64,000 nt of DNA from Lysobacteraceae bacterium P (GCA_005503055.1 SCOX01000001.1:844278-908277), one strand, 5' to 3'; positions 1 through 9,003 are shown, counted from the stretch's first letter. Program-made: numbers and translations. Notes: generated by a model from the letters alone, not told the origin.

Positions 1-1
1 C

Positions 2-1021
2 CGTCTCGTCGGCGCCGCGCCGACCGAAGTCGTGGCGATGAACACGCTCACGGTGAACCTGCACCTGATGATGGTCAGCTTCTACCGTCCCACGCGCGAG
101 CGTCCTGCGATTCTCATCGAAGCCGGTGCGTTCCCGTCGGACCGCTATGCAGTGGAATCGCAGATCGCGTTCCACGGTTTCGATCCGGCCACCGACCTGA
201 TCGAGGTGCAGCCCGACGGCGTCGATGGAACCACGTCGATGGGGGCCATCGAGCGGGCCATCGCGCAACACGGAGCGCGCCTTGCGCTGGTGCTGTGGCC
301 GGGCGTGCAGTACCGCACCGGCCAGTCGTTCGACCTGCCCCGTATCGCGCGCCTGGCGCACGAACACGGCGCGATGTGCGGATTCGATCTCGCGCATGCG
401 GTCGGCAATCTCGAACTCGCGCTGCACGACAGCGGTGTCGATTTCGCCGTGTGGTGCCACTACAAGTACCTCAACAGCGGACCGGGCGCGGTCGCCGGAT
501 GCTTCGTCCACGAGCGCCATGCGCACAGCGACCGTCCGCGCTTCGCCGGCTGGTGGGGGCACGAACAGAGCACGCGCTTCCGCATGGGTCCACATTTCGT
601 ACCGACGGCCGGCGCGGACGGCTGGCAGCTCAGCAATCCACCGATCCTCGGCATGGCGCCGCTGCGTGCCTCGCTCGAACTGTTCGATGCCGCCGGCATG
701 CCGGCGCTGCGCGCCAAGTCGCTCGGTCTCACCGGCTACCTCGAAACGCTGATCCGCCAGCGCCTGAACGGAACGCTGTCGATCGTGACTCCGGCCGAAC
801 CCGCGCAGCGCGGCTGCCAGCTCTCGCTGCGCGTGATCGGCGGCCGCGGTCTCACCGGCCGCGACGCGGGACGCGCACTGTTCGACTACATGGCGACCCA
901 GGGCGTGCTCGGCGACTGGCGCGAACCGGACGTGATCCGCATCTCGCCGGCGCCGCTCTACAACACGCACGCCGACGTGCTGCGCTTCGTGCGCACCGTC
1001 GAAGCCTGGCGTGATGGTTGA
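2..1021 (+). CDS. kynU: kynureninase, 5'-truncated by window edge
   Basis: PLP enzyme that cleaves kynurenine or 3-hydroxykynurenine to (hydroxy)anthranilate and alanine in tryptophan catabolism. The reading frame is open from base 2 and the first visible residues (VGAAPTEVVAMNTLTVNLH) already lie inside the family's conserved core, so the true start is upstream. About 339 residues are visible of a usual 410-425. The PLP-binding lysine is in CHYKYLNSGPG and the cofactor-contacting aspartate in GFDLAHAVGN. The GTG at 32 and ATG at 38 are internal codons, not starts. The next gene, kmo, supplies the preceding pathway step, which supports the call. Confidence 0.95.
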   Translation, partial: RLVGAAPTEVVAMNTLTVNLHLMMVSFYRPTRERPAILIEAGAFPSDRYAVESQIAFHGFDPATDLIEVQPDGVDGTTSMGAIERAIAQHGARLALVLWPGVQYRTGQSFDLPRIARLAHEHGAMCGFDLAHAVGNLELALHDSGVDFAVWCHYKYLNSGPGAVAGCFVHERHAHSDRPRFAGWWGHEQSTRFRMGPHFVPTAGADGWQLSNPPILGMAPLRASLELFDAAGMPALRAKSLGLTGYLETLIRQRLNGTLSIVTPAEPAQRGCQLSLRVIGGRGLTGRDAGRALFDYMATQGVLGDWREPDVIRISPAPLYNTHADVLRFVRTVEAWRDG

Positions 1022-1030
1022 GATGTCATT

Positions 1031-1056
1031 TGGATTCCCGCCTTCGCGGGGATGAC
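1031..1056. repeat. VIPAKAGIQ-type dispersed palindromic repeat, copy A
   Basis: The sequence contains CCCGC-cttc-GCGGG flanked by TGGATT and GATGAC. Its reverse complement would translate as VIPAKAGIQ, the typical signature of a small intergenic repeat common in xanthomonads. It lies exactly between the kynU stop (1021) and the kmo ATG (1060), so it occupies the kmo ribosome-binding region. Related copies lie at 16014-16038, 16063-16093 and 17844-17870. Confidence 0.7.
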
Positions 1057-1059
1057 CGC

Positions 1060-2439
1060 ATGGACTACGAAGTGACCAGACCTGACAACCGACACATCAC
1101 CCTCATTGGCGCCGGCCTCGCGGGCGCGGTGCTCGCGACCCTGCTGGTGCAACGCGGCTGGCGCGTGGACGTCTACGAGAAGCGCGGCGATCCACGCGTG
1201 CAGGGCTACGGCGGCGGGCGCTCGATCAACCTCGCGCTGGCCGAACGTGGCCGCCACGCGCTGCGCCTGGCAGGCGCCGACGAGGCGGTCATGAAGCACG
1301 CGGTGATGATGCGCGGCCGCATGGTGCATTTCCTCGACGGGCGGACCGACCTGCAGCGCTATGGTCGCGACGACAGCGAGGTGATCTGGTCGGTGCATCG
1401 CGGTGAATTGAACGTGGTGCTGCTGGACATCGCCGAGCGCGCGGGCGCGCGGCTGCATTTCGACCGTGGCCTGTCCGCTGTCGACTTCGATGCACGCATC
1501 GCCACCTTCACCGACCCGCGCGATGGTCATACGCACCAGGCCGCGTTCGAATCGCTGGTCGGCGCGGATGGCGCGGGGTCCTCGTTGCGCACGGCGATGG
1601 CCTCGCAGGCGGACCTTGGCGAACGCACCGAGTTCCTCGGCCATTCGTACAAGGAACTGGAGATCCCGCCGGCGCCGGACGGAAGTTTCAGCATCGATCC
1701 CAACGCGCTGCACATCTGGCCGCGCGGGCGCTATATGTGCATCGCTTTGCCCAACGATGAGCGCACGTTCACCGTCACGCTGTTCCTGCCGAACGAAGGC
1801 GAGCCGAGCTTCGCCACCGTGCGCAACGGCGCGGATGCACGCGCCCTGTTCGAGCGCGACTTCGCCGATGCATTGCCGCTGATTCCCGGCCTCGAGAAGG
1901 ATTTCGAAAGCAATCCGGCCGGTCTGCTCGCCACGCTCTACCTTGAGCGCTGGCACCAGGACGACCGCGCCGTGCTGATCGGCGATGCCGCGCACGCGAT
2001 GGTCCCTTTCCACGGCCAGGGCATGAACTGCGCGTTCGAGGACTGCGTCGCGCTGGCCGAACACCTGGATGCGCAACCCGACCGGTCGGCGGCCTTCGCC
2101 GCGTTCCAGGCCGAACGCCTGCCGAACGCGCGGGCGATCCAGCAGATGGCGCTGGAGAACTACCTGGAAATGCGCGATCGCGTTGACGACGACGATTACC
2201 TGCTGCAGCGCGCGCTCGAACGTGCCCTGGCCGAACGCCACCCCGAACGTTTCATGCCGCGATACGCGATGGTGACGTTCCATCGCATTCCGTACGCGAC
2301 GGCCTACGAGCGCGGCCGGCAGCAGCGCGAGTTGCTGGTGGACCTCACGCGCGGCCATGCATCGCTGGATTCGCTCGATTGGACTACCGTCGATGCGGCG
2401 GTGCGCGAGCGGCTGTCTCCGCTACCCTTGGACGCGTGA
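1060..2439 (+). CDS. kmo: kynurenine 3-monooxygenase
   Basis: FAD-dependent aromatic hydroxylase converting kynurenine to 3-hydroxykynurenine with NADPH and O2; 459 aa, the usual family length. The N-terminal dinucleotide fold is seen as LIGAGLAGAVLA (about residues 14-25). The second FAD motif is VLIGDAAHAMVPFHGQG (about 307-323), followed by the family's MNCAFEDC. A TTG at 1018 would also open the frame, but the 14 residues it adds are translated from a dispersed repeat, so ATG 1060 is preferred. It lies 38 nt after kynU and one base before sbcB, which suggests one transcript. No strong Shine-Dalgarno is visible because the repeat occupies that position. Confidence 0.95.
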   Translation: MDYEVTRPDNRHITLIGAGLAGAVLATLLVQRGWRVDVYEKRGDPRVQGYGGGRSINLALAERGRHALRLAGADEAVMKHAVMMRGRMVHFLDGRTDLQRYGRDDSEVIWSVHRGELNVVLLDIAERAGARLHFDRGLSAVDFDARIATFTDPRDGHTHQAAFESLVGADGAGSSLRTAMASQADLGERTEFLGHSYKELEIPPAPDGSFSIDPNALHIWPRGRYMCIALPNDERTFTVTLFLPNEGEPSFATVRNGADARALFERDFADALPLIPGLEKDFESNPAGLLATLYLERWHQDDRAVLIGDAAHAMVPFHGQGMNCAFEDCVALAEHLDAQPDRSAAFAAFQAERLPNARAIQQMALENYLEMRDRVDDDDYLLQRALERALAERHPERFMPRYAMVTFHRIPYATAYERGRQQRELLVDLTRGHASLDSLDWTTVDAAVRERLSPLPLDA

Positions 2440-2440
2440 C

Positions 2441-3883
2441 GTGCCCGCCAGCTTCCTCTTCTACGACCTCGAAACTTTCGGCGCCGACCCGCGCACCACG
2501 CGCATCGCGCAGTTCGCGGCGATCCGAACCGACGCCGACCTCCAGCAGATCGAGGAGCCCATCAGCGTCTTCGTGCGTCCCGCCGACGACCTGCTGCCCT
2601 CGCCCGGCGCCACCATGGTCACCGGCATCACGCCGCAGCACGCACTGCGCGAAGGCATGGGCGAAGCGGCTGCGTTCGCGCTGATCTTCGAAGAGATGGC
2701 GCGACCGGAAACCTGTTCGCTGGGGTACAACTCGCTGCGTTTCGACGACGAGTTCGTTCGCCACGGGCTGTTCCGCAACTTCTTCGACGCCTACGAGCGC
2801 GAATGGCGCGGCGGGAATTCGCGCTGGGACCTGCTCGACGTACTGCGCCTGGCGCATGCGATCCGCCCGGATGGACTGGTGTGGCCCAAGCGCGAAGACG
2901 GAACGACGTCGTTCAAGCTGGAACATCTCGCCCACGCCAATGGCGTGCGCATCGGCGACGCGCACGAAGCGCTCTCCGACGTACGCGCCCTGATCGGATT
3001 GGCGCGCATGCTCAAGGCCGCCCAGCCGAAACTGTGGGACTACGCGTTGCGGCTGCGCGACAAACGCTATGCCTCGAGCCTGCTCGACATCGTGGCGATG
3101 AAGCCGGTGTTGCATGTTTCGCAGCGCTTTCCCGCGAGCCGTCTGTGCGCCGCGCCGGTGCTGCCGGTCGCGCGGCACCCGCGTATCGACAGCCGCGTGA
3201 TCGTGTTCGACCTGGAGCAGGACCCCGACGCCCTGCTGCAACTCGACGCGCAGGGCATCGCCGAGCGACTGTACGTGCGCGCGATCGACCTGCCGGAAGG
3301 CGAGTCGCGCGTGGCGCTGAAGGAAGTGCACACCAACCGCTGTCCCGCGCTCGTGTCTTGGGACCATCTGCGCGGCCGGGATTTCGATCGTCTGTGCATC
3401 GACCCGGTGCTGGCCGAGCAGCGCGCCGAGCGCATCCGCCAGGCCGGCCCCGAACTGGTGGAGAAAGTGCGGCAGGTGTTCGCGATCGAACGCGAACGCA
3501 TGCCCTCCGACGTCGATGCATCGCTCTACGATGGCTTCATCGGCGATGGCGACAAGCGCATGTTCCCGCAGGTTCGAACGACCCCGCCCGAGGCGCTGGG
3601 CCTGGCCGAGTTCCCCTTCCGCGATGCGAGACTTCCGGAAATGCTGTTCCGCTATCGCGCGCGCAACTGGCCGGGCACTTTGACGTCGGAAGAATGGGCG
3701 CGCTGGAACGACTACCGCCGCTGGCGCTTGTGCGGCGAATCGGGCGCTTCGGAGTACAGCTTCACCGGCTATGCGCAGGAGATCGCGGCGCTGCGCGTCG
3801 TGCACGCGCAGGACACGGCAAAACAGGTATTGCTCGACCAACTCGATGCATGGGGCCGCGACGTGGCGCAGAGCCTGGCCTGA
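2441..3883 (+). CDS. sbcB: exodeoxyribonuclease I
   Basis: Processive 3'-5' single-strand DNA exonuclease of recombination and mismatch repair; 480 aa against 475 in E. coli. DEDDh exonuclease motifs are visible: ExoI FYDLETFG (about residues 7-14), ExoII in GYNSLRFDDEF (about 94-104) and ExoIII HEALSDVRA (about 175-183). The C-terminal half carries the SH3-like and helical region typical of ExoI. The GTG at 2441 is chosen because homologues begin at the first beta strand (VPASFLFYDLETFG) and it follows the kmo stop by one base. An ATG at 2357 inside kmo would add 28 unrelated residues. Confidence 0.95.
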   Translation: MPASFLFYDLETFGADPRTTRIAQFAAIRTDADLQQIEEPISVFVRPADDLLPSPGATMVTGITPQHALREGMGEAAAFALIFEEMARPETCSLGYNSLRFDDEFVRHGLFRNFFDAYEREWRGGNSRWDLLDVLRLAHAIRPDGLVWPKREDGTTSFKLEHLAHANGVRIGDAHEALSDVRALIGLARMLKAAQPKLWDYALRLRDKRYASSLLDIVAMKPVLHVSQRFPASRLCAAPVLPVARHPRIDSRVIVFDLEQDPDALLQLDAQGIAERLYVRAIDLPEGESRVALKEVHTNRCPALVSWDHLRGRDFDRLCIDPVLAEQRAERIRQAGPELVEKVRQVFAIERERMPSDVDASLYDGFIGDGDKRMFPQVRTTPPEALGLAEFPFRDARLPEMLFRYRARNWPGTLTSEEWARWNDYRRWRLCGESGASEYSFTGYAQEIAALRVVHAQDTAKQVLLDQLDAWGRDVAQSLA

Positions 3884-3924
3884 CCTCGGCCGCCGACGCA
3901 GCATCGCGACAGAACGGAAAGGAC

Positions 3925-4611
3925 ATGGCGACCTATTTCAGCGAAGCGAGTTTCAAGTTCCTGCGCGGCATTGCGCGCCACAACGACCGCGCCTGGTTCC
4001 AGGCGCACAAGGCCGACTACGACGCGCATCTGCGCGAGCCGTTCCAGCGCCTGCTCGCCGATCTTCAGCCCGTGCTGGCGGAAGTCAGCGCGCACTACCG
4101 CTCCGAACCCAAGGGCGTGGGCGGCTCGATGTTCCGCATCCAGCGCGACACGCGCTTCGCCAACGACAAGACGCCGTACAAGACCTGGCAAGGCGCGCGA
4201 CTGTTCCATGAGCGCGGTCGTCAGATCGAAGCGCCGTCGTTCTACGTTCAGATCCAGCCGGGCAACTGTTTCGTCGGCGCGGGATTGTGGCATCCCGAAT
4301 CGGCCGCGCTGCGGCGCGTGCGCCATTTCATCCTCGACAACCCGGGCAGCTGGAAGGCCGCCGCGCACGACGCGAAATTCCGCCGCCGCTTCGACCTGGA
4401 CGACAGCGAGATGCTCACGCGCATGCCGCGCGGGTTCCCGGACGATTTCGAGTTCGCCGACGATCTCAAGCGCAAGAACTTCGTCGCCTACCGCGTGATC
4501 GACGACGCGACGATGACCGGCCCGCGCCTGCTGAAGACGCTGGAAACCGACCTCAACGGCATGGCGCGTTTCGTCGATTACCTGTGCGCGGCGCTGGACC
4601 TGGAGTTCTGA
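3925..4611 (+). CDS. DUF2461 / TIGR02453 family protein
   Basis: 228 aa, matching the conserved but functionally uncharacterised DUF2461 family (TIGR02453). Characteristic blocks are visible: FSEASFKFLRGIARHNDRAWF at the N-terminus (family pattern F..L..N..R.WF), then RIQRDTRFANDKTPYKTW and a C-terminal RKNFVAYRVI segment. It is predicted cytoplasmic with no signal peptide. GGAAAGGAC upstream of ATG 3925 is a good ribosome-binding site. It lies 41 nt after sbcB and could share its transcript. The function is unknown, and the family name is all that can be claimed. Confidence 0.85.
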   Translation: MATYFSEASFKFLRGIARHNDRAWFQAHKADYDAHLREPFQRLLADLQPVLAEVSAHYRSEPKGVGGSMFRIQRDTRFANDKTPYKTWQGARLFHERGRQIEAPSFYVQIQPGNCFVGAGLWHPESAALRRVRHFILDNPGSWKAAAHDAKFRRRFDLDDSEMLTRMPRGFPDDFEFADDLKRKNFVAYRVIDDATMTGPRLLKTLETDLNGMARFVDYLCAALDLEF

Positions 4612-4615
4612 TACG

Positions 4616-4640
4616 CCCTCCCCCGCTTGCAGGGTGAGGG
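4616..4640. terminator. CCCTC-type intergenic hairpin between convergent genes
   Basis: CCCTC-C-CCC pairs with GGG-T-GAGGG around a 7-nt loop, one mismatch, with no T tract. It separates the plus-strand DUF2461 gene from the minus-strand cfa gene. It resembles the hairpins at 19749-19785 and 46035-46064 and is probably a dispersed repeat that can also stop transcription. Confidence 0.5.
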
Positions 4641-4647
4641 GAAACCG

Positions 4648-5775
4648 TCACCGCGGCGCGACATACCCGCCCGGCACGCCTTTTGGCGACAGTACCAGCT
4701 GCCAAAGCTGCGAATGGCGACTGCGGAACGTTGCCATCGAGGCCGACAGATAGAAGCGCCACATGCGACGGAAGCGTTCGTCGTAGCGGGCGTCCAGTTG
4801 CGGCCACGCCCGCTCGATGTTCGCGCGCCAGGCCTGCAGCGTCCTGTCGTAGTCGGCGCCGAAACTGTGCCAGTCTTCCAGCACGAACAGGCCCTCGCTC
4901 GCCTGCGCGATCTGTGCGGCGGACGGCAGCATCGAATTGGGGAAGATGTACTTGCCGATCCACGGATCGGTGTGCAGCACTGAGCGGTTGTTGCCGATGG
5001 TATGCAGCAGGAACAGGCCGTCGTCGTCCAGGCAGCGCTGCGCGACTTCGAAGTAGCGGCGGTAGTTCTTCACGCCGACGTGTTCGAACATGCCCAGCGA
5101 GAAGGCGCGATCGAAGCGATCATCCAGCTCGCGGTAGTCCTGCAGGCGGATCTCGATCGGAAGTCCCTTGCACAGTTCGCGCGCGAGGGCGGCCTGCTCG
5201 CGCGAGACGGTGACGCCCACGCCACTCACGCCATACCGTTGCGCGGCGAATTTCAGCGCTTCGCCCCAGCCGCAACCGATGTCGAGCACGCGCATCCCCG
5301 GCTTCAGGCCGAGCTTGCGGCAGACCAGGTCGAGCTTGGCTTCCTGCGCGGCATCGAGGTCGGTCAACGGCGTGCCGTCGCGGCCGCGCCAGTAGGCGCA
5401 GCTGTAGACGAGATAACGCCCCAGCATCGCGCGGTAGAGGTCGTTGCCCAGGTCGTAATGGCGTTCGCCGACCTGGAAGCTGCGACGCTTGCTCTGCAGA
5501 TTGGTGACCCGGGCGCGCAACGCATCGATGGCGGCGCCGATCCCGCGCACCTTCTGGTCCAGGTCGGCGGCGAGCAGGCGATACAGCATCCCGTCCAGCG
5601 ACGGCACGCGCCACCAGCCGTCCATGTAGGACTCACCCAGCCCCAGCGAGCCTTGCGCCAGCAGGCGCGCGTAGAGGCGCTCGTCTTCGACATGCAGATC
5701 CCAGGGCCGGTCTCCGCCCAGGCGGACATCGGCCAACGACAGCAACTGCTCGACCCGACTGCGCAATGCGGACAT
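4648..5775 (-). CDS. cfa: cyclopropane-fatty-acyl-phospholipid synthase
   Basis: SAM-dependent methyltransferase that adds a methylene bridge to unsaturated acyl chains of membrane phospholipids, a stationary-phase and acid-stress modification. 375 aa, near the E. coli length of 382. The SAM-binding motif VLDIGCGWG is at about residues 163-171. Family blocks YDLGNDLYRAML (about 107-118), YSCAYWRG and the catalytic-region FEHVGVKNYRRYF are present. The N-terminal lipid-binding domain (about 1-90) is complete. It is transcribed convergently with the DUF2461 gene, and its start codon is 76 nt from the stop of the lipoprotein gene upstream. Confidence 0.95.
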   Translation of the reverse strand: MSALRSRVEQLLSLADVRLGGDRPWDLHVEDERLYARLLAQGSLGLGESYMDGWWRVPSLDGMLYRLLAADLDQKVRGIGAAIDALRARVTNLQSKRRSFQVGERHYDLGNDLYRAMLGRYLVYSCAYWRGRDGTPLTDLDAAQEAKLDLVCRKLGLKPGMRVLDIGCGWGEALKFAAQRYGVSGVGVTVSREQAALARELCKGLPIEIRLQDYRELDDRFDRAFSLGMFEHVGVKNYRRYFEVAQRCLDDDGLFLLHTIGNNRSVLHTDPWIGKYIFPNSMLPSAAQIAQASEGLFVLEDWHSFGADYDRTLQAWRANIERAWPQLDARYDERFRRMWRFYLSASMATFRSRHSQLWQLVLSPKGVPGGYVAPR

Positions 5776-5850
5776 GGCGGCTCCGGCGGCATGGACGTCG
5801 ATCTACCCGGGCCTCGGGCCGGGTTCCGCGCTCTGCGGATAATGCGAATC

Positions 5851-6708
5851 CTAGCGCGGTACGGCCGGGGTGGCAGCGGCCGGGGCGACGAACAGGGCCC
5901 GGTATTCGGGGGCCAGGTGCGGCAGCAGGACCTCGGCCGGCACTTCGACGGTCTGGGTGCCGTCCGAGTACGGGCCCACCTGGTACGGCGCGAAGACGAA
6001 ACGCAGGCCGGACAGGCGCCCGTCGGGCGCGGCCATCGGCTCGAACAGGGCGAAGTCCTGCGGGTCGGGTTGGGTGCCGTCGTCGATCATGCGCGAGGCG
6101 TTCTTCACGACTTCGGCGCGCTCCTCCGGCGGCAGGTCGTCGGCATCCACGCGCTGGGACAGCGCGGCGTGGAGTTGTTCGCGCACGTAGTCGGAGATGG
6201 CGCTCCAGCCGGCCGGCGTGGGAATCAGGTCCTGCGCGGTCAGCCGGCGATCCTGCTTGGGCAACCAGACGAAGCGTGCGATCAACGGCGCGCCGTGGGC
6301 GCCACCGGTGTAGCTGCTGCCGTCGGCAGCCACGGCGACCACGTCGGGCGTGTGCATCAGCTCGGTGAAGCTCAGCGACAGATCGTAAGGCGCACTGGTC
6401 GCACCGCCGGGCTGGCTGCGGGCCTTGGCGGCCTCGACCAGGTCGTTGCGCGCGGCATCGGCGTATTTCTTCAGTTCTGCGGCGAGCCCGGGGTATTGCT
6501 CGGCCGGCACCTGGTAGCTGATGCCGATGATGTAGTCCGACGTGGACTCCGAGACGTCCTCCAGCTTCGCGTCGCTCGCGGCGACGGCCGGTGCGCCTGG
6601 AACCGCAGGTGCGGCGCCGGGCGTGGCGATGGGGGCGACGGGTTCGGGTTCTGGTTTGCACGCGGCGAGCGCCGCGGCCAGTGCGCACAGCAGGAGCAGT
6701 CGCTTCAT
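5851..6708 (-). CDS. DUF3298-type periplasmic lipoprotein
   Basis: 285 aa. The signal peptide MKRLLLLCALAAALAAC ends in a lipobox (LAAC), so a membrane-anchored lipoprotein is expected. After a Pro/Ala-rich linker (about 20-45), the body fits the DUF4163/DUF3298 (PdaC/RsiV-like) pattern: the Y.TGGAHG segment, then FVWLPKQDRRLTAQDLI and a C-terminal VGPYSDGTQTVEVP block. ATG 6708 is preferred over an upstream TTG because AAGGGA lies 6 nt before it. A paralogue sits at 56690-57475. The biological role is unknown; related domains bind lysozyme or act beside peptidoglycan deacetylases. Confidence 0.75.
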   Translation of the reverse strand: MKRLLLLCALAAALAACKPEPEPVAPIATPGAAPAVPGAPAVAASDAKLEDVSESTSDYIIGISYQVPAEQYPGLAAELKKYADAARNDLVEAAKARSQPGGATSAPYDLSLSFTELMHTPDVVAVAADGSSYTGGAHGAPLIARFVWLPKQDRRLTAQDLIPTPAGWSAISDYVREQLHAALSQRVDADDLPPEERAEVVKNASRMIDDGTQPDPQDFALFEPMAAPDGRLSGLRFVFAPYQVGPYSDGTQTVEVPAEVLLPHLAPEYRALFVAPAAATPAVPR

Positions 6709-6733
6709 GGTCAATCCCTTGGCATCGCCGCAG

Positions 6734-6775
6734 GTTAGCGGCGGCGGCGTGATGTCCGAATCACGCCGCGCTAAC
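6734..6775. terminator. long intergenic hairpin downstream of rluF
   Basis: GCGGCGTGAT (6744-6753) pairs perfectly with ATCACGCCGC (6760-6769) around a 6-nt loop. The outer arms GTTAGC (6734-6739) and GCTAAC (6770-6775) extend the stem across a 4-nt bulge. It lies between the rluF stop and the lipoprotein start on the same strand. There is no T tract, so it could be a weak terminator or an mRNA-end structure. Confidence 0.5.
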
Positions 6776-6804
6776 GATCCGGTCGGGTTCGTCCCCGGTC
6801 TGGA

Positions 6805-7518
6805 TCACCAGCTTTCGCGGTGCGGCAGCAGGCCTTGCAGTTCGGCGTCGGTGAGGTTGCGCCACTGACCGGACTTCAGGTGTCCCAGCTTGACGTTGCC
6901 GATGCGCACGCGCATCAGCTGCTTCACGCGGAATCCGAAGTGCGCCGCCATCAGGCGGATCTGCCGGTTCAGGCCCTGCACCAGCACGATGCGGAAGCCG
7001 AACCGGTTCAGGCGTCCGGTCTTGCACGACAGCGTGGTCTGGCCGTGCACCGGCACGCCGCGCGCCATGCCGCGCAGGAATTCATCGGTCACGGCATTGT
7101 TCACCGCCACCAGGTATTCCTTCTCCAGCTTGTTCTCGGCTCGCAGGATCTCGTTGACGATGTCGCCATTGCTGGTCAGCAGGATCAGTCCCTCCGACTC
7201 CTTGTCGAGTCGGCCGATCGGGAAGATGCGGCGGTCGTGGCCGACGAAATCGACGATGTTGCCCTTCACCGTCGACTCGGTGGTGCAAGTGACGCCGACC
7301 GGCTTGTTGAGCGCGATGTAGACGTGCTGACGCTTGCCCTTGGCGACGGTGCGCACCTTGAGCGGCTGGCCGTCGACCAGGACCTGGTCGCCCTCGCCCA
7401 CTTCGGCGCCGACGCGCGCGCGGATGCCGTTGACGGTCACTCGGCCTTCGGCGATGAGGCCGTCGGCCTCGCGCCTGGAGCAGAAGCCGGTGTCGCTGAT
7501 GTGCTTGTTCAGGCGCAT
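6805..7518 (-). CDS. rluF: 23S rRNA pseudouridine synthase, RluF type
   Basis: Isomerises a uridine of 23S rRNA (U2604 in E. coli RluF) to pseudouridine. 237 aa with an N-terminal S4 RNA-binding domain (about 1-60; MRLNKHISDTGFCSRREADGLI) and a RsuA/RluB/E/F catalytic domain. The catalytic aspartate is D105 in GRLDKESEGLILL. The closing block GLNRQIRLMAAHFG is also present. RluF rather than RluB/E is inferred from the short length and the KPVGVTCTTE segment, so the exact target base is less certain than the family. Confidence 0.88.
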   Translation of the reverse strand: MRLNKHISDTGFCSRREADGLIAEGRVTVNGIRARVGAEVGEGDQVLVDGQPLKVRTVAKGKRQHVYIALNKPVGVTCTTESTVKGNIVDFVGHDRRIFPIGRLDKESEGLILLTSNGDIVNEILRAENKLEKEYLVAVNNAVTDEFLRGMARGVPVHGQTTLSCKTGRLNRFGFRIVLVQGLNRQIRLMAAHFGFRVKQLMRVRIGNVKLGHLKSGQWRNLTDAELQGLLPHRESW

Positions 7519-7692
7519 GCGCTGGGGCGCCGGAGCGGCGCGGGTGTCGGGGGAAGGGCGCGAATGCTGTCACACCTTCGCGCCCGACGCATCCCGCCGC
7601 GGCCGCGGGCCCTAAACGGACCGGAGGAAGCGGCGGCCTGGGCGGATGTCGTGCTGGCGCCCGCCGCCACAGGAAACCGCCACTCCGGGCCG

Positions 7693-7971
7693 TCACACGA
7701 GGAGCTGGTTGTACTCCGGATGCCGTTCCACCCACGCCGCCGCATAAGCGCACTTGGGATGGACGTGCCAGGCCTGCGCCTTGGCGTACTCGAAGGCGGC
7801 CTGCACCAGTTGCCCGGCGATGCCGCGCCCGCCGATCTCGTCGGGCACGCCGGTGTGGACGATGACCATGCGATTGCCTTCGCGGCGGTATTCCAGCGTG
7901 GCGACCGCTCCGTCCACGGCGGTGGTGAAGACGCCGGTGGCGGGGTCGTGCTCGATCTCGTGTGTGGTCAT
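7693..7971 (-). CDS. small GNAT-family N-acetyltransferase (YjdJ-like)
   Basis: 92 aa, the length of the compact Gcn5-related acetyltransferases (GNAT_2/YjdJ group) that hold only the acetyl-CoA-binding core. The HTGVPDEIGGRGIAGQLVQAA stretch is the acetyl-CoA pyrophosphate loop (GGRGIA), and HPKCAYAAAWVERHPEY is the conserved C-terminal signature. The substrate is unknown. It is followed 46 nt upstream in coordinate by the histone-like gene on the other side of its start, with no clear operon partner. Confidence 0.85.
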   Translation of the reverse strand: MTTHEIEHDPATGVFTTAVDGAVATLEYRREGNRMVIVHTGVPDEIGGRGIAGQLVQAAFEYAKAQAWHVHPKCAYAAAWVERHPEYNQLLV

Positions 7972-8016
7972 GGCAGCGTCATGGTGGGAACAGGCGCGAT
8001 GATCGCCGCAAGCGGC

Positions 8017-8784
8017 TCAGCGCGCATCGCGTTTGCCCTGGTTCTTCCGATCCAGGGAGCCCATCTGGCCCTGTATCGCCTGCAGGCGGGATTCGGCGGC
8101 GTGCAGTTCGTTGGCCTTCGATGCGGCGCTTTCGGACTGGAAGCCGGGCTTGGGCACCTGGGCGTGGCCCGGGTCGAGCTGCTGCCACGGCTGCGGCTGG
8201 TGGTCGCGCTCGTGCTTGGCGGCCAGCAGTTCCTGGGTATTGGCCAAGGCCTGCTCGGGTGTGATTTTCGGCCGACGCGGCGCTCTGGCCTTGCGGGCGA
8301 CCGGGCTCGCCGGGGCATGGGCGGCCTTGCGGGCCGCCGGACGCGCTGCGGCGGTCTTGCCGATAGCCTTCTTCGCCGCGGTCTTGCGGACGACCTTCTT
8401 GGCGACCTTCTTCGCTGCGGTCTTGCGGACGGCCTTCTTGGCCGCTGCCTTGCGCACGGGCTTCTTCGCGACCTTCTTCGCTGCGGTCTTGCGCACAGCC
8501 TTCTTGGCGGCCTTCTTTGCTGCGGTCTTTCGCACGGCCTTCTTGGCGACCTTCTTCGCCGCGGTCTTGCGCACGGCCTTCTTGGCGACCTTCTTCGCTG
8601 CGGTCTTGCGGACGGCCTTTTTCACCGGCGCCTTGCGCACGGTCTTCTTGGCAGCCTTCTTCGCAGTCTTCTTGGCGGCCTTCTTCGCAGTCGTATTCGC
8701 GCTGGCCTTGCGGGCGGTCTTCTTCGCGGTCTTGGTCGCCGCCTTGCGGGCGGTGGTCTTCTTGCCGGCCTTCCTCATCGCCAT
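8017..8784 (-). CDS. histone H1-like DNA-binding protein with KAAKK repeats
   Basis: 255 aa. Residues about 1-145 consist almost wholly of lysine/alanine/threonine/arginine repeats of the type KTAAKKVAKKAVR, giving a highly basic, disordered tail like eukaryotic H1 and bacterial AlgP/Hc-type proteins. This is expected to bind and compact DNA. The C-terminal about 85 residues (from PKITPEQALANTQELL) are not basic repeats and may form a helix. ATG 8784 has AGGAG 7 nt upstream and is preferred over upstream codons. The repeats make the DNA internally repetitive (8380-8760) with a near 48-60 nt periodicity, so copy number could vary between strains. Confidence 0.8.
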   Translation of the reverse strand: MAMRKAGKKTTARKAATKTAKKTARKASANTTAKKAAKKTAKKAAKKTVRKAPVKKAVRKTAAKKVAKKAVRKTAAKKVAKKAVRKTAAKKAAKKAVRKTAAKKVAKKPVRKAAAKKAVRKTAAKKVAKKVVRKTAAKKAIGKTAAARPAARKAAHAPASPVARKARAPRRPKITPEQALANTQELLAAKHERDHQPQPWQQLDPGHAQVPKPGFQSESAASKANELHAAESRLQAIQGQMGSLDRKNQGKRDAR

Positions 8785-9003
8785 GCCAGGACTCCTGGGC
8801 ACCGTCGGGAATTTCGGGATACCACGCAGGACATTCATGCCGGGTGAGCGCATGAGGCGTTGCGACCCGACGCGTCAGCCTGTCCACACGCTGCGACCGG
8901 AAATGACGGACTGCGTCACCTTGCGCGGAACAAACCCGCATGACGACGTGTGGCACGGAATCTGCGTGACCAATTACCGGAAATCTCGCTCCGGAGGACT
9001 CCC

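Noticed and set aside
1018..1059. TTG 1018 as the kmo start
   Set aside because: The added residues are translated from a dispersed repeat and absent from the family's usual N-terminus.
8380..8760. Repeat array resembling a CRISPR
   Set aside because: The repeats are in-frame Lys/Ala codons with no unique spacers, coding for a histone H1-like protein.
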